A stretch of DNA of 64,000 bases from Ferirhizobium litorale (GTDB taxonomy: Bacteria > Pseudomonadota > Alphaproteobacteria > Rhizobiales > Rhizobiaceae). Location of the stretch: the NCBI GenBank assembly GCA_030028905.1, contig JALDYZ010000003.1, positions 434,001 through 498,000 on the forward strand, read 5' to 3'. Every line of letters begins with the position of its first letter. The stretch's first letter is position 1. A model generated the notes under the pieces. The model had not been told where the DNA came from. It worked only from the letters and a program-made list of their open reading frames with translations, and ran no database searches. Below, in pieces: positions 14,686-23,299 of the stretch. A program made the translations under genes and the position numbers.

Positions 14686-15981
14686 TCAGCGCATGGAGCT
14701 GAAAGCGGCGCGTATCTCGGTACTGAAGAGTTCCGGCTCTTCCCAGGCCGCAAAATGGCCGCCCTTGTCCACCTCGTTGTAGTAGACAAGTTTCTTGTAG
14801 AAGCGCTCGGCCCAGTCTTTGGGCGGCTTGTACACCTCTCCCGGGAAGATGGTGACGGCTGCCGGCACGTTGATTTCGGCCGCCTTGTTCATGTCTGTGC
14901 CGTTTTCCCAGTAGATCCTCGCGCTCGAGGCACCCGTGCTCGTCAGCCAGTAAAGGGTGATATTGTCGAGCATTGCGTCCCTGTCGAGGGAAAGCTCCGG
15001 ATTGCCGCGGGTAAAGACCCAGTCTGCCAACTTGTCATAGATCCACGCTGCCAGCGCCACGGGAGAATCGACAAGGCCGTAACCCATGGTCTGCGGACGG
15101 GTGCCCATGATGGCGGCATATCCAAAACCCTTGTTCAGGAAGTCCCTCGCGTCGTCAAACACGGCCTTCTCTTCGTCCGACAGCCCCGCCGGCGCCGGCT
15201 CTCCACTCTTCAGTGCCCTGGCAATCTCCGGCGGCAGGGTCGTCGCCCGCTCGATCCTGTTGACATGGATGCCGATGAGCCCCTCGGGTGCCTGGGCACC
15301 CATCGCGTCCGTTATGATCGCTCCCCAGTCACCGCCCTGCGCGACATAGCGATCATAACCGAGGCGCCTCATCAGTATGTCCCATGCCCGCCCGATGCGG
15401 GCAGGGGTCCAGCCTGCGGCGACCGGCTTCTCCGAAAATCCGAAGCCGGGAATGGAGGGGAGCACGAGATGGAAGGCATCTTCCGCGCTCCCCCCATAGG
15501 CCGTGGGGTCCGTCAGCGGCCCTAATGTGTTCAAGAACTCGAAGATCGATCCCGGCCAGCCGTGGGTCATGATCAGCGGCAGGGCGTCGGCGTGGCGGGA
15601 GCGAACGTGAATGAAATGCACATCCAGACCGTCAATTTCGGTGACGAACTGCGGCACTGCGTTCAGTTTTGCCTCAGCCTTGCGCCAATCGTACCCGGTC
15701 TCCCAATAGTCTGCGAGTTCCCGCAATCTGGCGAGATTCACGCCTTGCGAGCGGTCATCGACTGTTTCCGCTTCCGGCCAACGGGTATCCGAGAGGCGTC
15801 GACGTAGATCCTCCAGCGCATCCTGCGGAATGTCGACGTGGAAAGGTCGAATATCCATTGACGGGGCTTTCGCCCCGACTTGGGCGCGGGCGACGGACAA
15901 TGCGGGCTGGAAAACCGCAAGGGCAGCCACCGCCGCTCCTTTTTGCAGCAGTACCCGGCGGGAAAAAGACGGATTGGTCAC
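14686..15981 (-). CDS. Exported epoxide hydrolase with EHN domain (431 aa)
   Basis: It begins with a Tat signal (SRRVLLQKGAAVAALAVF) ending near AQA-type residues, so it is probably exported folded. The EHN N-terminal domain (RPFHVDIPQDALEDLRRRL, then RWPEAE and GYDWRKAEA) leads to an alpha/beta hydrolase core with MTHGWPGSIFEFL, the nucleophile Asp in VAQGGDWGAII, and a distal Tyr/His region (VDKGGHFAAWEEP). Juvenile-hormone-type epoxide hydrolases have this layout. The start appears to be GTG at 15981. It is 21 bp downstream of the cupin gene on the same strand. Confidence 0.9.
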   Translation of the reverse strand: MTNPSFSRRVLLQKGAAVAALAVFQPALSVARAQVGAKAPSMDIRPFHVDIPQDALEDLRRRLSDTRWPEAETVDDRSQGVNLARLRELADYWETGYDWRKAEAKLNAVPQFVTEIDGLDVHFIHVRSRHADALPLIMTHGWPGSIFEFLNTLGPLTDPTAYGGSAEDAFHLVLPSIPGFGFSEKPVAAGWTPARIGRAWDILMRRLGYDRYVAQGGDWGAIITDAMGAQAPEGLIGIHVNRIERATTLPPEIARALKSGEPAPAGLSDEEKAVFDDARDFLNKGFGYAAIMGTRPQTMGYGLVDSPVALAAWIYDKLADWVFTRGNPELSLDRDAMLDNITLYWLTSTGASSARIYWENGTDMNKAAEINVPAAVTIFPGEVYKPPKDWAERFYKKLVYYNEVDKGGHFAAWEEPELFSTEIRAAFSSMR

Positions 15982-16002
15982 GGCTAGGATCGCCTTTTCG
16001 GG

Positions 16003-16398
16003 TTACTTGACCGGAGCGAAGATTTTTTCGCCGCTCCTGACGATGTAGGTTGCCAGTTCGGATGCCTTGCCGCTGCCGACGTTCCTGGCAACATGGGCAA
16101 CACCATCGGGGATGAACAGCGACTGCCCCGCCGTCAGTGTCACCGGCTGTCTGCCTTCGAGTTGATATTCCAGCGTGCCCTCGAGCACGTAGGCCACTTC
16201 CTCGCCGGGGTGATTGTGCTTGATCGACACGGCGCCAGCTTCGAAGTCGACGCGCACCTGCACGACCTCATGCCCCTGCGCACTGATGGGTTCCTGCACG
16301 AGGTCGGTTCTGCCGATCGCGCCTTGCTGAGCAGATGCCGCCTGTGTCGAGAGTCCGACCGCTAACAATGCGGTAATAAGGATACTACTGCTTTTCAT
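16003..16398 (-). CDS. Exported cupin-domain protein (131 aa)
   Basis: A Sec signal (SSSILITALLAVGLSTQAASA) is followed by one cupin barrel. The metal-binding motif is visible as IKHNHPGEEVAYVLEG (His, His, Glu) and the second motif as FIPDGVAHVARN (His). Such small periplasmic cupins often occur next to redox or electrophile-detoxifying enzymes; activity is not established. The ATG at 16398 has an AGAGGTAA ribosome-binding site. It lies between the VOC gene and the epoxide hydrolase and probably belongs to their operon. Confidence 0.87.
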   Translation of the reverse strand: MKSSSILITALLAVGLSTQAASAQQGAIGRTDLVQEPISAQGHEVVQVRVDFEAGAVSIKHNHPGEEVAYVLEGTLEYQLEGRQPVTLTAGQSLFIPDGVAHVARNVGSGKASELATYIVRSGEKIFAPVK

Positions 16399-16486
16399 CG
16401 TGGTTACCTCTGTTGAATTCGTGCCTGGTTGCGACGGATGCCGGGCAGGCTGTTCGATCGCTTGATCTTTGGTTTGATCAACGCTG

Positions 16487-16900
16487 TTAGTCCCGGGGTT
16501 CGGGCGGCGTGACGTGGAAAGCGAGCAGCTTGTTGCCGTCGCGATCCCGGAAGTAAGCGCAGTACGGATCACTTCCATCGGGACCGCGCGGTCCTGGCGC
16601 GCCCTCATCGGATCCGCCAAGTTGCAAGGCGAGGGCATGCACCTGGTCCACTTGATCGCGGGAACTTGCGCTGAGTGCCACCATATTGCCGTTGCCCGTT
16701 GCGGCCGGTCCGCCGTCGTAAGGGTTGATGACGCCGAACTCCAGCATGGTGGTGCCGAAGTATATCGCCCGCCCGGGCTGCTCGAGAATGCGCCCGACGC
16801 CGAACAGGGCGAACAGCTTGTCGTAGAATTGTGCGGCACTGGCGAGGTCGTTCGTACCGACGACGGCGTGCCCTATGAGCTGATGCGCGGCTTTTGCCAT
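16487..16900 (-). CDS. VOC/glyoxalase-like protein (137 aa)
   Basis: A single VOC module: GHAVVGTNDLASAAQFYDKL at the start, a middle segment LEFGVINPYDGGPAATGNG, and CAYFRDRDGNKLLAFHV at the end with the typical DxxGN turn. The length is normal for lactoylglutathione-lyase-like proteins. The ATG at 16900 follows a GGTAAGATCC sequence. It sits upstream of the cupin and epoxide-hydrolase genes on the same strand, consistent with a detoxification operon. The substrate is unknown. The 220 bases between this gene and msrB contain no gene that I can recognise. Confidence 0.83.
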   Translation of the reverse strand: MAKAAHQLIGHAVVGTNDLASAAQFYDKLFALFGVGRILEQPGRAIYFGTTMLEFGVINPYDGGPAATGNGNMVALSASSRDQVDQVHALALQLGGSDEGAPGPRGPDGSDPYCAYFRDRDGNKLLAFHVTPPEPRD

Positions 16901-17120
16901 GGATCTTACCTTTATGAGTGGGTCAATTCGCCGAGGGTTTCCGCCCTTGCGGCTCAGGCGATAAAGACATCGGTTCGTGTATGGGATGTTTCCTGAAATC
17001 CGGGGTATTGTATTCAAATGTATTCGGGGCGGTGCCCGATACACCTTGTTTACACATAGAGCGGCCGGTTGACGGAGGGCAGATGACTGCTCGACTGCGC
17101 GCCGCTTCATCTGCATGGCG

Positions 17121-17564
17121 TCAGATGTCCTCGACCTGGTCGATGAAGGCGCCATAGCCCTCGGCCTCCATGTCGTCTCGCGCAACGAAGCGCAGTGAAG
17201 CGGAGTTGATGCAATACCGTAGTCCGCCCCGGTCCTTAGGACCGTCGGAGAACACATGGCCGAGGTGACTGTCGCCGTGCATGGAGCGCACTTCGGTGCG
17301 CGTCATGCCATGCGAGTCGTCCCGGAGTTCGTTCACATTTGCCGACACGATCGGCTTGGTGAAGCTCGGCCAGCCGCAGCTGGAATCGAACTTGTCGGAC
17401 GACGCGAACAGCGGTTCTCCGGACACGATGTCGACGTAGATCCCCGGCCGCTTGTGATCGTTATACTCCCCGGTGAAGGGGCGTTCGGTGCCGTTTTGCT
17501 GGGTGACCCGATATTGTTCGGGGGTCAGCTTCCGGATCGCTTCATCAGTCTTTGTATAGGTCAT
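17121..17564 (-). CDS. msrB: Peptide methionine (R)-S-oxide reductase MsrB (147 aa)
   Basis: It reduces methionine-R-sulfoxide in oxidised proteins. The signature regions are [45 protein letters not shown] and [11 protein letters not shown] with the catalytic Cys near residue 118; Cys63 in the CGWPSF motif is the likely resolving Cys. The four zinc-binding cysteines of some MsrB forms are absent, so this is the zinc-free type. There is no signal peptide, hence cytoplasmic. It follows the AhpD-like gene on the same strand by about 150 bp, in a cluster with thioredoxin reductase, which would indirectly recycle it. Confidence 0.95.
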   Translation of the reverse strand: MTYTKTDEAIRKLTPEQYRVTQQNGTERPFTGEYNDHKRPGIYVDIVSGEPLFASSDKFDSSCGWPSFTKPIVSANVNELRDDSHGMTRTEVRSMHGDSHLGHVFSDGPKDRGGLRYCINSASLRFVARDDMEAEGYGAFIDQVEDI

Positions 17565-17666
17565 TTTCGTTTTCCTTTCCTGAATCTTCTGCCCGGCTCC
17601 TCGCCATCGCAATGGACCGGCGGGGCACTCGCTGCACAGTCGTAGAACGGCGGGAGTCATTGACAA

Positions 17667-18559
17667 GGCTGCCTCCGCCCCCAAGTCCGCTCGGGCAGAT
17701 CAGAGCATGCCGGCGCTATTTCTCCAGCGCAGCCTGCGGCGTGTTGCGGAAACTGATGGCCATGCGATTGTAGCTGTTCATCAGGCTGATCGCGATTGTC
17801 AGGTCAACGAGCTCGCGCTCGTCGAAGACGGCGCGTGCCGCCTCGTAGGCCTTGTCCGGCACACCGGTCTCGGCCACCCGCGTCACAGTCTCCGCCCAGG
17901 CGAGGGCGGCCCGTTCGCGCGCGTCGAAGAGATTGCCGGCTTCTGCCCAGGCCTGCAGCAGGGCGATCTTCTCGATCGATTCTCCCTTCTTCAGCAGGTC
18001 CCGCGTGTGCATGTCGAGACAGTAGGCGCAGTTGTTGATCTGGGAGATCCGCAGATAGACCAGTTCGACCAGTGTCGGGGAAAGGTTGCTCTGCATGATG
18101 TATCCGTAGACGCCGCCCAGGGCTTTGACACCGGCAGGTGCGATCTGGTTGTAGTCGAGGCGCTTGCTCATTGTCCTGTTCCTTCAGCGTTGGGCTTACT
18201 CGACCGGAGTGGTCAGTTCCTTTTCGGCGGTGTCGGCGACGAACACGGCAAGCAGCCGTGCCGGTTCGGTCTTGCTCGCGTTGCGGCTGACGAGATGACG
18301 CGCAGCCGGTGGCTCGTACCAGCTTTCGCCGGCACGAAAGGTCTGCGTCTGGCCATCGTTCACCTTCGACTCGATCGCTCCGGAGAGGACGTAGGCGAAG
18401 ATGAAGGCCGAGTCGGCGTGCCGGTGCGGCACCGAGGCCCCGCCCGGCGGATAGTCGACGACAAGTGCGGTCAGCGTCTTGCCTGGAATGTTGGGTATCG
18501 CATGCTCGAAGTGGGGCGTGACGATGTCGCCGACGTCATGTGCGGCGGCGGGTGAGGCG
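17667..18559. repeat. Duplicated block, copy 1 (AhpD-cupin, about 893 bp)
   Basis: This stretch is nearly identical to 25462-26360. Copy 1 contains the complete AhpD-like gene and most of the cupin gene; here the cupin keeps its signal peptide and promoter. The copies differ by scattered substitutions and a 6-bp length difference near the left edge. Confidence 0.95.
17716..18171 (-). CDS. AhpD/carboxymuconolactone-decarboxylase family protein, copy 1 (151 aa)
   Basis: A small all-helical protein of the alkylhydroperoxidase family. The redox motif CAYCLDMH (CxxC followed two residues later by His) is in the expected place, preceded by LVELVYLRISQINN. The downstream helix SLMNSYNRMAISF is typical of the carboxymuconolactone decarboxylase-type branch used in peroxide or electrophile defence. 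The ATG at 18171 is 24 bp behind the exported cupin gene, so the two form an operon preceded by the ACTACGA operator. A near-identical copy lies at 25517-25972. Confidence 0.92.
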   Translation of the reverse strand: MSKRLDYNQIAPAGVKALGGVYGYIMQSNLSPTLVELVYLRISQINNCAYCLDMHTRDLLKKGESIEKIALLQAWAEAGNLFDARERAALAWAETVTRVAETGVPDKAYEAARAVFDERELVDLTIAISLMNSYNRMAISFRNTPQAALEK

Positions 18560-18606
18560 AAGGCGAGAATGGCGCAGGCAGCGCCGATAATGGATCGTGC
18601 ACTCAT
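18196..18606 (-). CDS. Exported cupin-domain protein (136 aa), first gene of the Rrf2-linked operon
   Basis: A signal peptide (SIIGAACAILAFASPAAA) is followed by a cupin: VVDYPPGGASVPHRHADSAF with the His pair, then YVLSGAIESKVNDG, and WYEPPAARHLVSRN with the later His. I chose the ATG at 18606; the open frame runs 54 bases further. The operator at 18673-18695 is 67 bp upstream, between this gene and the divergent rrf2-type gene. A paralogue with the same layout is at 27996-28409 and a truncated copy at 25997-26360. Its role is probably linked to oxidative or electrophile stress, given AhpD next door; the activity is unknown. Confidence 0.87.
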   Translation of the reverse strand: MSARSIIGAACAILAFASPAAAHDVGDIVTPHFEHAIPNIPGKTLTALVVDYPPGGASVPHRHADSAFIFAYVLSGAIESKVNDGQTQTFRAGESWYEPPAARHLVSRNASKTEPARLLAVFVADTAEKELTTPVE

Positions 18607-18672
18607 GATGGTGTCTCTCCCTGGTTGAGGTTGATTTCGATACTCCTCCGCGATCAACAACTCATCGCGTTA

Positions 18673-18695
18673 ACTACGACTAATATAATCGTAGT
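18673..18695. promoter_or_regulatory. Operator 1: ACTACGA-N9-TCGTAGT
   Basis: A perfect 7-bp inverted repeat with a 9-base AT-rich spacer (CTAATATAA), between the divergent cupin-ahpD operon and the Rrf2 regulator gene. The same arms and spacer length recur at 27737-27759 and, with one mismatch, at 28938-28960. The size and symmetry fit an Rrf2-family dimer site; the link to the adjacent regulator is inference. Confidence 0.7.
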
Positions 18696-18823
18696 ATGTG
18701 AGCAAGAGCTAGGTGGACGACCTTCTGTGAACACATTGTCAACGCCCGGGATACGAGACGAAGTTGTGCGCAGCGGCCTCCCGTGTTATCTGCGACTATC
18801 TTTATCCGTGTTAAAGGCTTGTC

Positions 18824-19354
18824 ATGGCCCATGTCAGCGCAGGCGTTGAATACGCCCTTCATTGTCTTGTGTACCTCGTCGATGCCCAGGACCTGGGACA
18901 GCCATCGAGCGCGCGCGATCTCGCCGAGTTGCAGGAGGTGTCAACTGATTTCGTTGCGAAGCTTTTCACCAAGCTTCAGAAGGCGGGCATCGTCGCAGCG
19001 CGCGAGGGGATCGGCGGCGGCTTCGTGTTGGCGCGTCCGGCGAGCGACATCACCGCTCTCGATGTCGTCGAGGCAATCGACGGACACAAGGCGCTGTTCG
19101 AGTGCAAAGGTATCCGGGCGCAATGTGCGCTTTTCGGAGCCCGCCCGCCGGCCTGGGCTGTGGATGGCGTCTGTTCCATTCATGCCGTCATGCTTGAAGC
19201 CGAGCAGCGGACAAGAGAGGCGCTGGCGTCTCACACGCTGGCAAGCATCGCCGGGCGCGTGGCGGCAAAGGCGCCAAAAGACCATGCCGACCGGGTCAAG
19301 GACTGGCTTGCGGCGCGCACGCCAAGGCGTGGGCGCCGTGCTCAAGCGTCGTAA
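18824..19354 (+). CDS. Rrf2-family transcriptional regulator (176 aa)
   Basis: A winged-helix regulator: AGVEYALHCLVYLVDAQ, the recognition region SARDLAELQEVSTDFVAKLFTKL, and the wing GGGFVLARPASDITALDVVEAID. Three cysteines lie in the usual ligand region: CKGIRAQC and GVCSIHAVM, as in members that bind an Fe-S cluster or sense thiol-reactive agents. The protein has a longer basic tail (RTPRRGRRAQAS). It is divergent from the cupin-ahpD operon, with a symmetric operator in between, and very likely represses itself and that operon. NsrR or IscR identity cannot be claimed. Confidence 0.92.
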   Translation: MAHVSAGVEYALHCLVYLVDAQDLGQPSSARDLAELQEVSTDFVAKLFTKLQKAGIVAAREGIGGGFVLARPASDITALDVVEAIDGHKALFECKGIRAQCALFGARPPAWAVDGVCSIHAVMLEAEQRTREALASHTLASIAGRVAAKAPKDHADRVKDWLAARTPRRGRRAQAS

Positions 19355-19374
19355 CCTCTGCGAATATCCGACGG

Positions 19375-20379
19375 TCAGTTCCACGAGCCATTCAATGTTT
19401 TCTGACCCGCTCCGCCCACGTGGGTGGGGAGAAAGAGAGGTTGCTCTGCGAGGAACTTGTCGGCTTCCAGCGCTGCCATGCACCCCATGCCGGCCGAGCT
19501 GACGGCCTGACGGAACACCGGGTCGATGACGTCGCCGGCTGCAAAGCACCCGGGCACCGAAGTCTTCGTCGACCAGTTGCCGACCTTGATGTATCCGGCC
19601 TGATCCATGTCGAGCTGACCGCGGAACAGTGCCGTGGCCGGATCATGGCCTATGGCAACGAACAGGCCGTGCGTGGGCAGTTCCCGTGTACTGCCAGTGC
19701 TAGCGTCGCGGATCCGGACGGCGGTCAGCGATTTTGTCGGTCTAAGTTCGCCGACGAGTTCGTCGGCGACATGGTTCCAGATGACCTCGACGTTTGGCTT
19801 GGCAAACAGGCGGTCCTGCAGGATCGGCTCTGCACGCAGGCGATCGCGGCGATGAACGAGCGTTACCTTGGAGGCAATCTTCGACAGGTACAGTGCCTCT
19901 TCCACGGCCGAGTTGCCCCCACCCACGACCACGACGTCCTTGTCTCGATGGAAGAAGCCGTCACATGTCGCACAAGCGGAGACTCCAAAGCCGTTGTACG
20001 TCAACTCCGAGGGCAGGCCGAGCCAGCGCGCCTGGGCGCCCGTTGCGATGATGAGCGTTTCGGCGATGTAGGTATCGCCCGAATCGCCTTGAGCACGGAA
20101 TGGCCGGCTGGAAAGATCGACGGAAGTAATGGTGTCGTACACGATCTCGGTGCCGACATTCTCCGCCTGCCGTCGCATCTGTTCCATGAGCCATGGTCCC
20201 TGGACAGGTTCCGCAAAGCCCGAATAGTTCTCGACGTCCGTGGTGATCGTGAGCTGGCCGCCGGGCTGAATGCCGGTGACCAGAAGTGGCTTCAGATTGG
20301 CACGGGCGGCGTAGATGGCGGCAGTGTAGCCGGCAGGGCCGGCCCCGATGATCAAAACCTTGGTATCGTAGGTGTACAT
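19375..20379 (-). CDS. trxB: Thioredoxin reductase TrxB (334 aa)
   Basis: A flavoprotein disulfide reductase. The FAD dinucleotide motif is IIGAGPAGYTAAIYAARA near residue 10; the active-site dithiol is CATCDGFF; the NADPH motif is VVVGGGNSAVEEALYL; and the C-terminal FAD motif is CFAAGDVIDPVFRQAV. The length is that of a low-molecular-weight thioredoxin reductase. A GGAGTCC ribosome-binding site precedes the ATG. It is convergent with the Rrf2 gene and 60 bp downstream of the DUF1127 gene. With MsrB, AhpD-like and RclC-like proteins nearby it supports a thiol/redox-repair cluster. This may be a second, accessory copy of trxB. Confidence 0.95.
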   Translation of the reverse strand: MYTYDTKVLIIGAGPAGYTAAIYAARANLKPLLVTGIQPGGQLTITTDVENYSGFAEPVQGPWLMEQMRRQAENVGTEIVYDTITSVDLSSRPFRAQGDSGDTYIAETLIIATGAQARWLGLPSELTYNGFGVSACATCDGFFHRDKDVVVVGGGNSAVEEALYLSKIASKVTLVHRRDRLRAEPILQDRLFAKPNVEVIWNHVADELVGELRPTKSLTAVRIRDASTGSTRELPTHGLFVAIGHDPATALFRGQLDMDQAGYIKVGNWSTKTSVPGCFAAGDVIDPVFRQAVSSAGMGCMAALEADKFLAEQPLFLPTHVGGAGQKTLNGSWN

Positions 20380-20439
20380 GATGGGGACTCCTCCGTCACC
20401 CGCTTGGGAGCAGCCACAATGGGGCTGCGGTCGCTATTG

Positions 20440-20589
20440 CTAGAACTGCCGGCGCGCGATGGCTTCGATGTCGAAGCGGGTGATGCCGACGTCCCTGAGC
20501 TGGTGGTCGGTATATTGCGCTAGCTCGCGAACGGTCTGACGATAGCGTCGATGGGCACGGATCCGGGACAGGAAATAGGTCGCAAACAT
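20440..20589 (-). CDS. DUF1127 small basic protein (49 aa)
   Basis: The protein starts MFATYFLSRIRAHRRYRQTV and ends with LRDVGITRFDIEAIARR, which is the DUF1127 signature (a short helix-turn with LxDxGxxRxDI). Members are small basic proteins common in Rhizobiaceae and linked in some species to phosphate and RNA-level regulation. The ATG at 20589 is preceded by GAAAGGAACACCC. It lies between the RclC-like gene and trxB, all on the minus strand. Confidence 0.88.
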   Translation of the reverse strand: MFATYFLSRIRAHRRYRQTVRELAQYTDHQLRDVGITRFDIEAIARRQF

Positions 20590-20670
20590 GGGGGTGTTCC
20601 TTTCTGGCTTGGCCGGACGATGCCGGCCGATCTGGAATTGGTTTCTGGCAACGCAACAGTGGATGCGGGG

Positions 20671-21201
20671 TCAGGTGCGGCAGCGAAGCGCCCTGAGCGA
20701 GTCGAAGGCGATCCACAGGGAGAGGGCGAGCAGGCCGATGTCCTTGAGCAGGAACTGCCCGGGGGCCACCGAGATCGCCGGAAAGCCGAGTTCTGGCACT
20801 AACACGCCGGGGGTCGTCACCATGAAGCTGAGCGTCGTCGCGAACAGACCGGTCGATAGCAAACCGCCGACGAGCGAGTAGATCGGATTGACGAGCCTCG
20901 CCGCGATCAGCGCGCCGATGCTGAGTTCGAGGACGCCGAGAAGGCTGGAAAAGCCCCTCACGCTGAAGAGGGAATAGGTCCAGCTCAAGAGTGGGCTGTT
21001 GCCGACGAGACCAACCAGCCCCTCCGCCTCGTAGGCGGTGAACTTCATGCCGCCGAACCAGCCGTAAATAGCAGCCAGCGAAGCATATTTGCCGGCGGTA
21101 ACCGCGGTCCGGCTGCGGCGTTCGACCCGATCGAGCAGGTCGATCGCGCGGGCCGTGTTGCCCGGGCCGACCACGATGGCAGGTGTGAAATCGCTAGACA
21201 T
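20671..21201 (-). CDS. DUF417/RclC-like inner-membrane protein (176 aa)
   Basis: About four membrane helices. The signature after the first helix is GMKFTAYEAEGLVGLVGNSP, characteristic of DUF417 (YkgB/RclC), followed by FSSLLGVLELSIGALI and a C-terminal FLLKDIGLLALSLWI. RclC is one of the E. coli reactive-chlorine resistance proteins; whether this protein has the same job is inference, although the MsrB, TrxB and AhpD-like neighbours fit. The start is the ATG at 21201. Two palindromes upstream (21254-21273 and 21288-21299) and a divergent TetR gene suggest TetR control. Confidence 0.85.
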   Translation of the reverse strand: MSSDFTPAIVVGPGNTARAIDLLDRVERRSRTAVTAGKYASLAAIYGWFGGMKFTAYEAEGLVGLVGNSPLLSWTYSLFSVRGFSSLLGVLELSIGALIAARLVNPIYSLVGGLLSTGLFATTLSFMVTTPGVLVPELGFPAISVAPGQFLLKDIGLLALSLWIAFDSLRALRCRT

Positions 21202-21253
21202 TGTTTTCTCCGCTTGGATTGTCGTCTCGAAGGCATCCTGCCTCCTCAACAAA

Positions 21254-21273
21254 ACGATACCGATTTGTATCGT
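21254..21273. promoter_or_regulatory. Inverted repeat upstream of the RclC-like gene
   Basis: ACGATAC and GTATCGT flank a six-base spacer (perfect 7-bp arms), 53 bp before the RclC-like start. It is a likely operator for the divergent TetR regulator. Confidence 0.6.
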
Positions 21274-21287
21274 TGACTTCACTAATA

Positions 21288-21299
21288 TACAGATCTGTA
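21288..21299. promoter_or_regulatory. Second palindrome, TACAGATCTGTA
   Basis: A perfect 12-bp palindrome, 15 bp beyond the first inverted repeat and on the tetR side. The two have unrelated sequences, so they may bind different factors or one may be coincidental. Confidence 0.45.
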
Positions 21300-21541
21300 G
21301 TGTTTTGCAAGAAGCATTTTTGAACGAGCGGCGATTCAGGGCTAAATGCCCTATGCCGTGTTCATGGCGCGGCGATATATCCTGACAAGCAGCATTCCGC
21401 CCATCCTGTTGAGATAAAGCCACGAATCCCAGCGAACTCCACGGGTGGAGGTCGCGCGCCAGCAGTGAGCCGTCACCCTTGCATTTGGCTCGTGGCGCTC
21501 GTATGTATAGATACAGGTCAGTTTCCTATAGTGAGGTCGAT

Positions 21542-22156
21542 ATGCGCCGTTCCGAAATCCGTAATCATCTGCTGAAAACCGCGCTGCGGTTGTTCAACCA
21601 GCACGGCTACCAGGCTGCCGGGATCGATCTGATCATCGCCGAGGCGGGGGTGGCCAAGACGACGCTGTACCGTCACTTCGAAACCAAGGAAGACCTGATC
21701 CTTGCCGCCCTCGAGCGGCGCGACGAGGAGGATCGGACTGCCATGCGCGACTATGTCGACCGGCATGCGACCGATCCCGTCTCGCGCCTTCTGGCGACGT
21801 TCGATTTTCTCGAGGACTCGGTCGAGGACAAGCAGTTCCGTGGCTGCATCTTCGTCAGCGCGGCTGGCGAACACAAGGACACCAGCAATCCGGTGTTCCG
21901 TGCCGCCGTGCTGCACAAGCGGCTGGCGCTGGCGTATTTCGAGGAACTCGCGCATGCGGCGCGCCTGGCGGAGCCGCAGCGCAAAGCAGCCGAAATCCAT
22001 CTGTTGCACGAGGGCGCCATGGTCGTCGCCCAGATGAGCCGCACCGCTGAACCCGTGCGACAGGCCAAGCAAATCGCAACCCAACTGCTTTCGGCAGCAA
22101 AGCGGCGTTCAGGCGAGCGGCAAGATCATCTCGAAGAGCCAATGCAAGATTCCTAA
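21542..22156 (+). CDS. TetR-family regulator (204 aa)
   Basis: The HTH is standard: IRNHLLKTALRLFNQHGYQAAG, then IDLIIAEAGVAKTTLYRHFETKEDLI, followed by a helical ligand domain with SRLLATFDFLEDSVEDKQFRGC. The start at 21542 has a GTGAGG ribosome-binding site. It is divergent from the RclC-like gene and the palindromes in between are likely its operators. A fragment of the 3' end of a very similar gene occurs at 26361-26475, joined to the second cupin copy. The 244 bases between this gene and the next hold no gene I can recognise. Confidence 0.9.
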   Translation: MRRSEIRNHLLKTALRLFNQHGYQAAGIDLIIAEAGVAKTTLYRHFETKEDLILAALERRDEEDRTAMRDYVDRHATDPVSRLLATFDFLEDSVEDKQFRGCIFVSAAGEHKDTSNPVFRAAVLHKRLALAYFEELAHAARLAEPQRKAAEIHLLHEGAMVVAQMSRTAEPVRQAKQIATQLLSAAKRRSGERQDHLEEPMQDS

Positions 22157-22400
22157 CCTTCGGCCCACCCTTGGGTCTCTCAATTTTGCGGGCGTGTGAC
22201 GCCTGACCCTGGGGAGCTCGGTTTCGTCGTTCAGCTTTGCGTGACGCGACATTCGGCCCCCTGTTGGCCTCAAGCGAAATTCCGTTATGTACGATGCTGA
22301 AATATGCCGCCAACCAAATCGGGTCTAACGGGTGTATTGGAAAAGGTGGTATAGATTGGTAGGAGCAGGTGCCCGCAAGGAGTCAGGTCAGGATCAAGCG

Positions 22401-23129
22401 ATGAGTAACAACATACACCCGCTGCTGAAGGAAGCGCTGGAGGCGCACGGCGGGTATGATCGCTGGCGGAGCTTTACCGGAATTGCCTCGACCATACGGA
22501 CCGGCGGAAAGTTATGGGAATTGAAAGGCGCGCCACTAATTCCCGTCCCTCGGCGCGCAACGAGCGAGTTCCGCCGCCAGTGGACTCGGGTTGCACCCTT
22601 CGGAGAACCAGACTGGACGATGATCTGGACCCCCGGGCATGTGAAGATCTCCGCCGGCGATGGTTCTCTCATCGCCGAGCGAGACAACGGACGAGACGCA
22701 TTCGATCGCAGCTTCCACGGACAATGGGATCCGCTAAACCTAGCATACTTCAATGGCTATGCGATGTGGACCTACCACGCGACGCCATTTGTTTTGGCGG
22801 ATCCAGGCTATGAAGCTCGGGACATTGCTCCGATCGAGGACGCTGGTGAGAGGCTTCGTGGCGTGGCCGTGCGTTTCCCCAAAGACGTCCACAGCCATAC
22901 GCGAGAACAGTGTTTTTACTTCAGTTCGAATGGGCTACTTCGACGTCACGACTATACCGTTGATGTGTGGGCGGACTCGCCCGCTGCGCACTTCACGACT
23001 AACTACGTCGATGTTGATGGTCTAAAATATCCGACCCAACGCAGCGTGTTCACGCTCAAGCCGAACGGCACCCTCGACCGCGACTTCAACGCCGTTACAA
23101 TCGACATGTCGGAATACGAGCTGTTTTGA
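22401..23129 (+). CDS. Hypothetical protein (242 aa)
   Basis: I do not recognise a named family with confidence. The ATG at 22401 follows a moderately good AGGTCAGGA sequence. No signal peptide or membrane span is visible. The protein is rich in aromatic residues, with segments EALEAHGGYDRWRSF, DAFDRSFHGQWDPLNLAYF and RRHDYTVDVWADSPAAHFTTNY, and ends FNAVTIDMSEYELF. An N-terminal AHGG..RWR motif followed by a beta-rich body resembles lipoprotein-like or LolA-like beta sheets, but this is only an impression. It stands alone between the tetR gene and an RND fragment. Confidence 0.7.
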   Translation: MSNNIHPLLKEALEAHGGYDRWRSFTGIASTIRTGGKLWELKGAPLIPVPRRATSEFRRQWTRVAPFGEPDWTMIWTPGHVKISAGDGSLIAERDNGRDAFDRSFHGQWDPLNLAYFNGYAMWTYHATPFVLADPGYEARDIAPIEDAGERLRGVAVRFPKDVHSHTREQCFYFSSNGLLRRHDYTVDVWADSPAAHFTTNYVDVDGLKYPTQRSVFTLKPNGTLDRDFNAVTIDMSEYELF

Positions 23130-23299
23130 GATGACACCTGCGTGGCTCCCAGGAAAGGGGAAAATCCCGGATACAATGGGCAGGCCAAAGGTTGGATGAG
23201 GGCGAACTTCATTGCCGAACGCCGATTTCCTCGTGGAAACTTTAGGGCTGGGCCTTGCGACCAGCACTACAAATTTCTGATTGGGCATGGCTGTTGATT

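Noticed and set aside
20811-20850. GGGGTCGTC sequence as a left end matching the Tn3-type right end
   Set aside because: It lies inside the RclC-like coding sequence and lacks the TACGCTAAG inner end.
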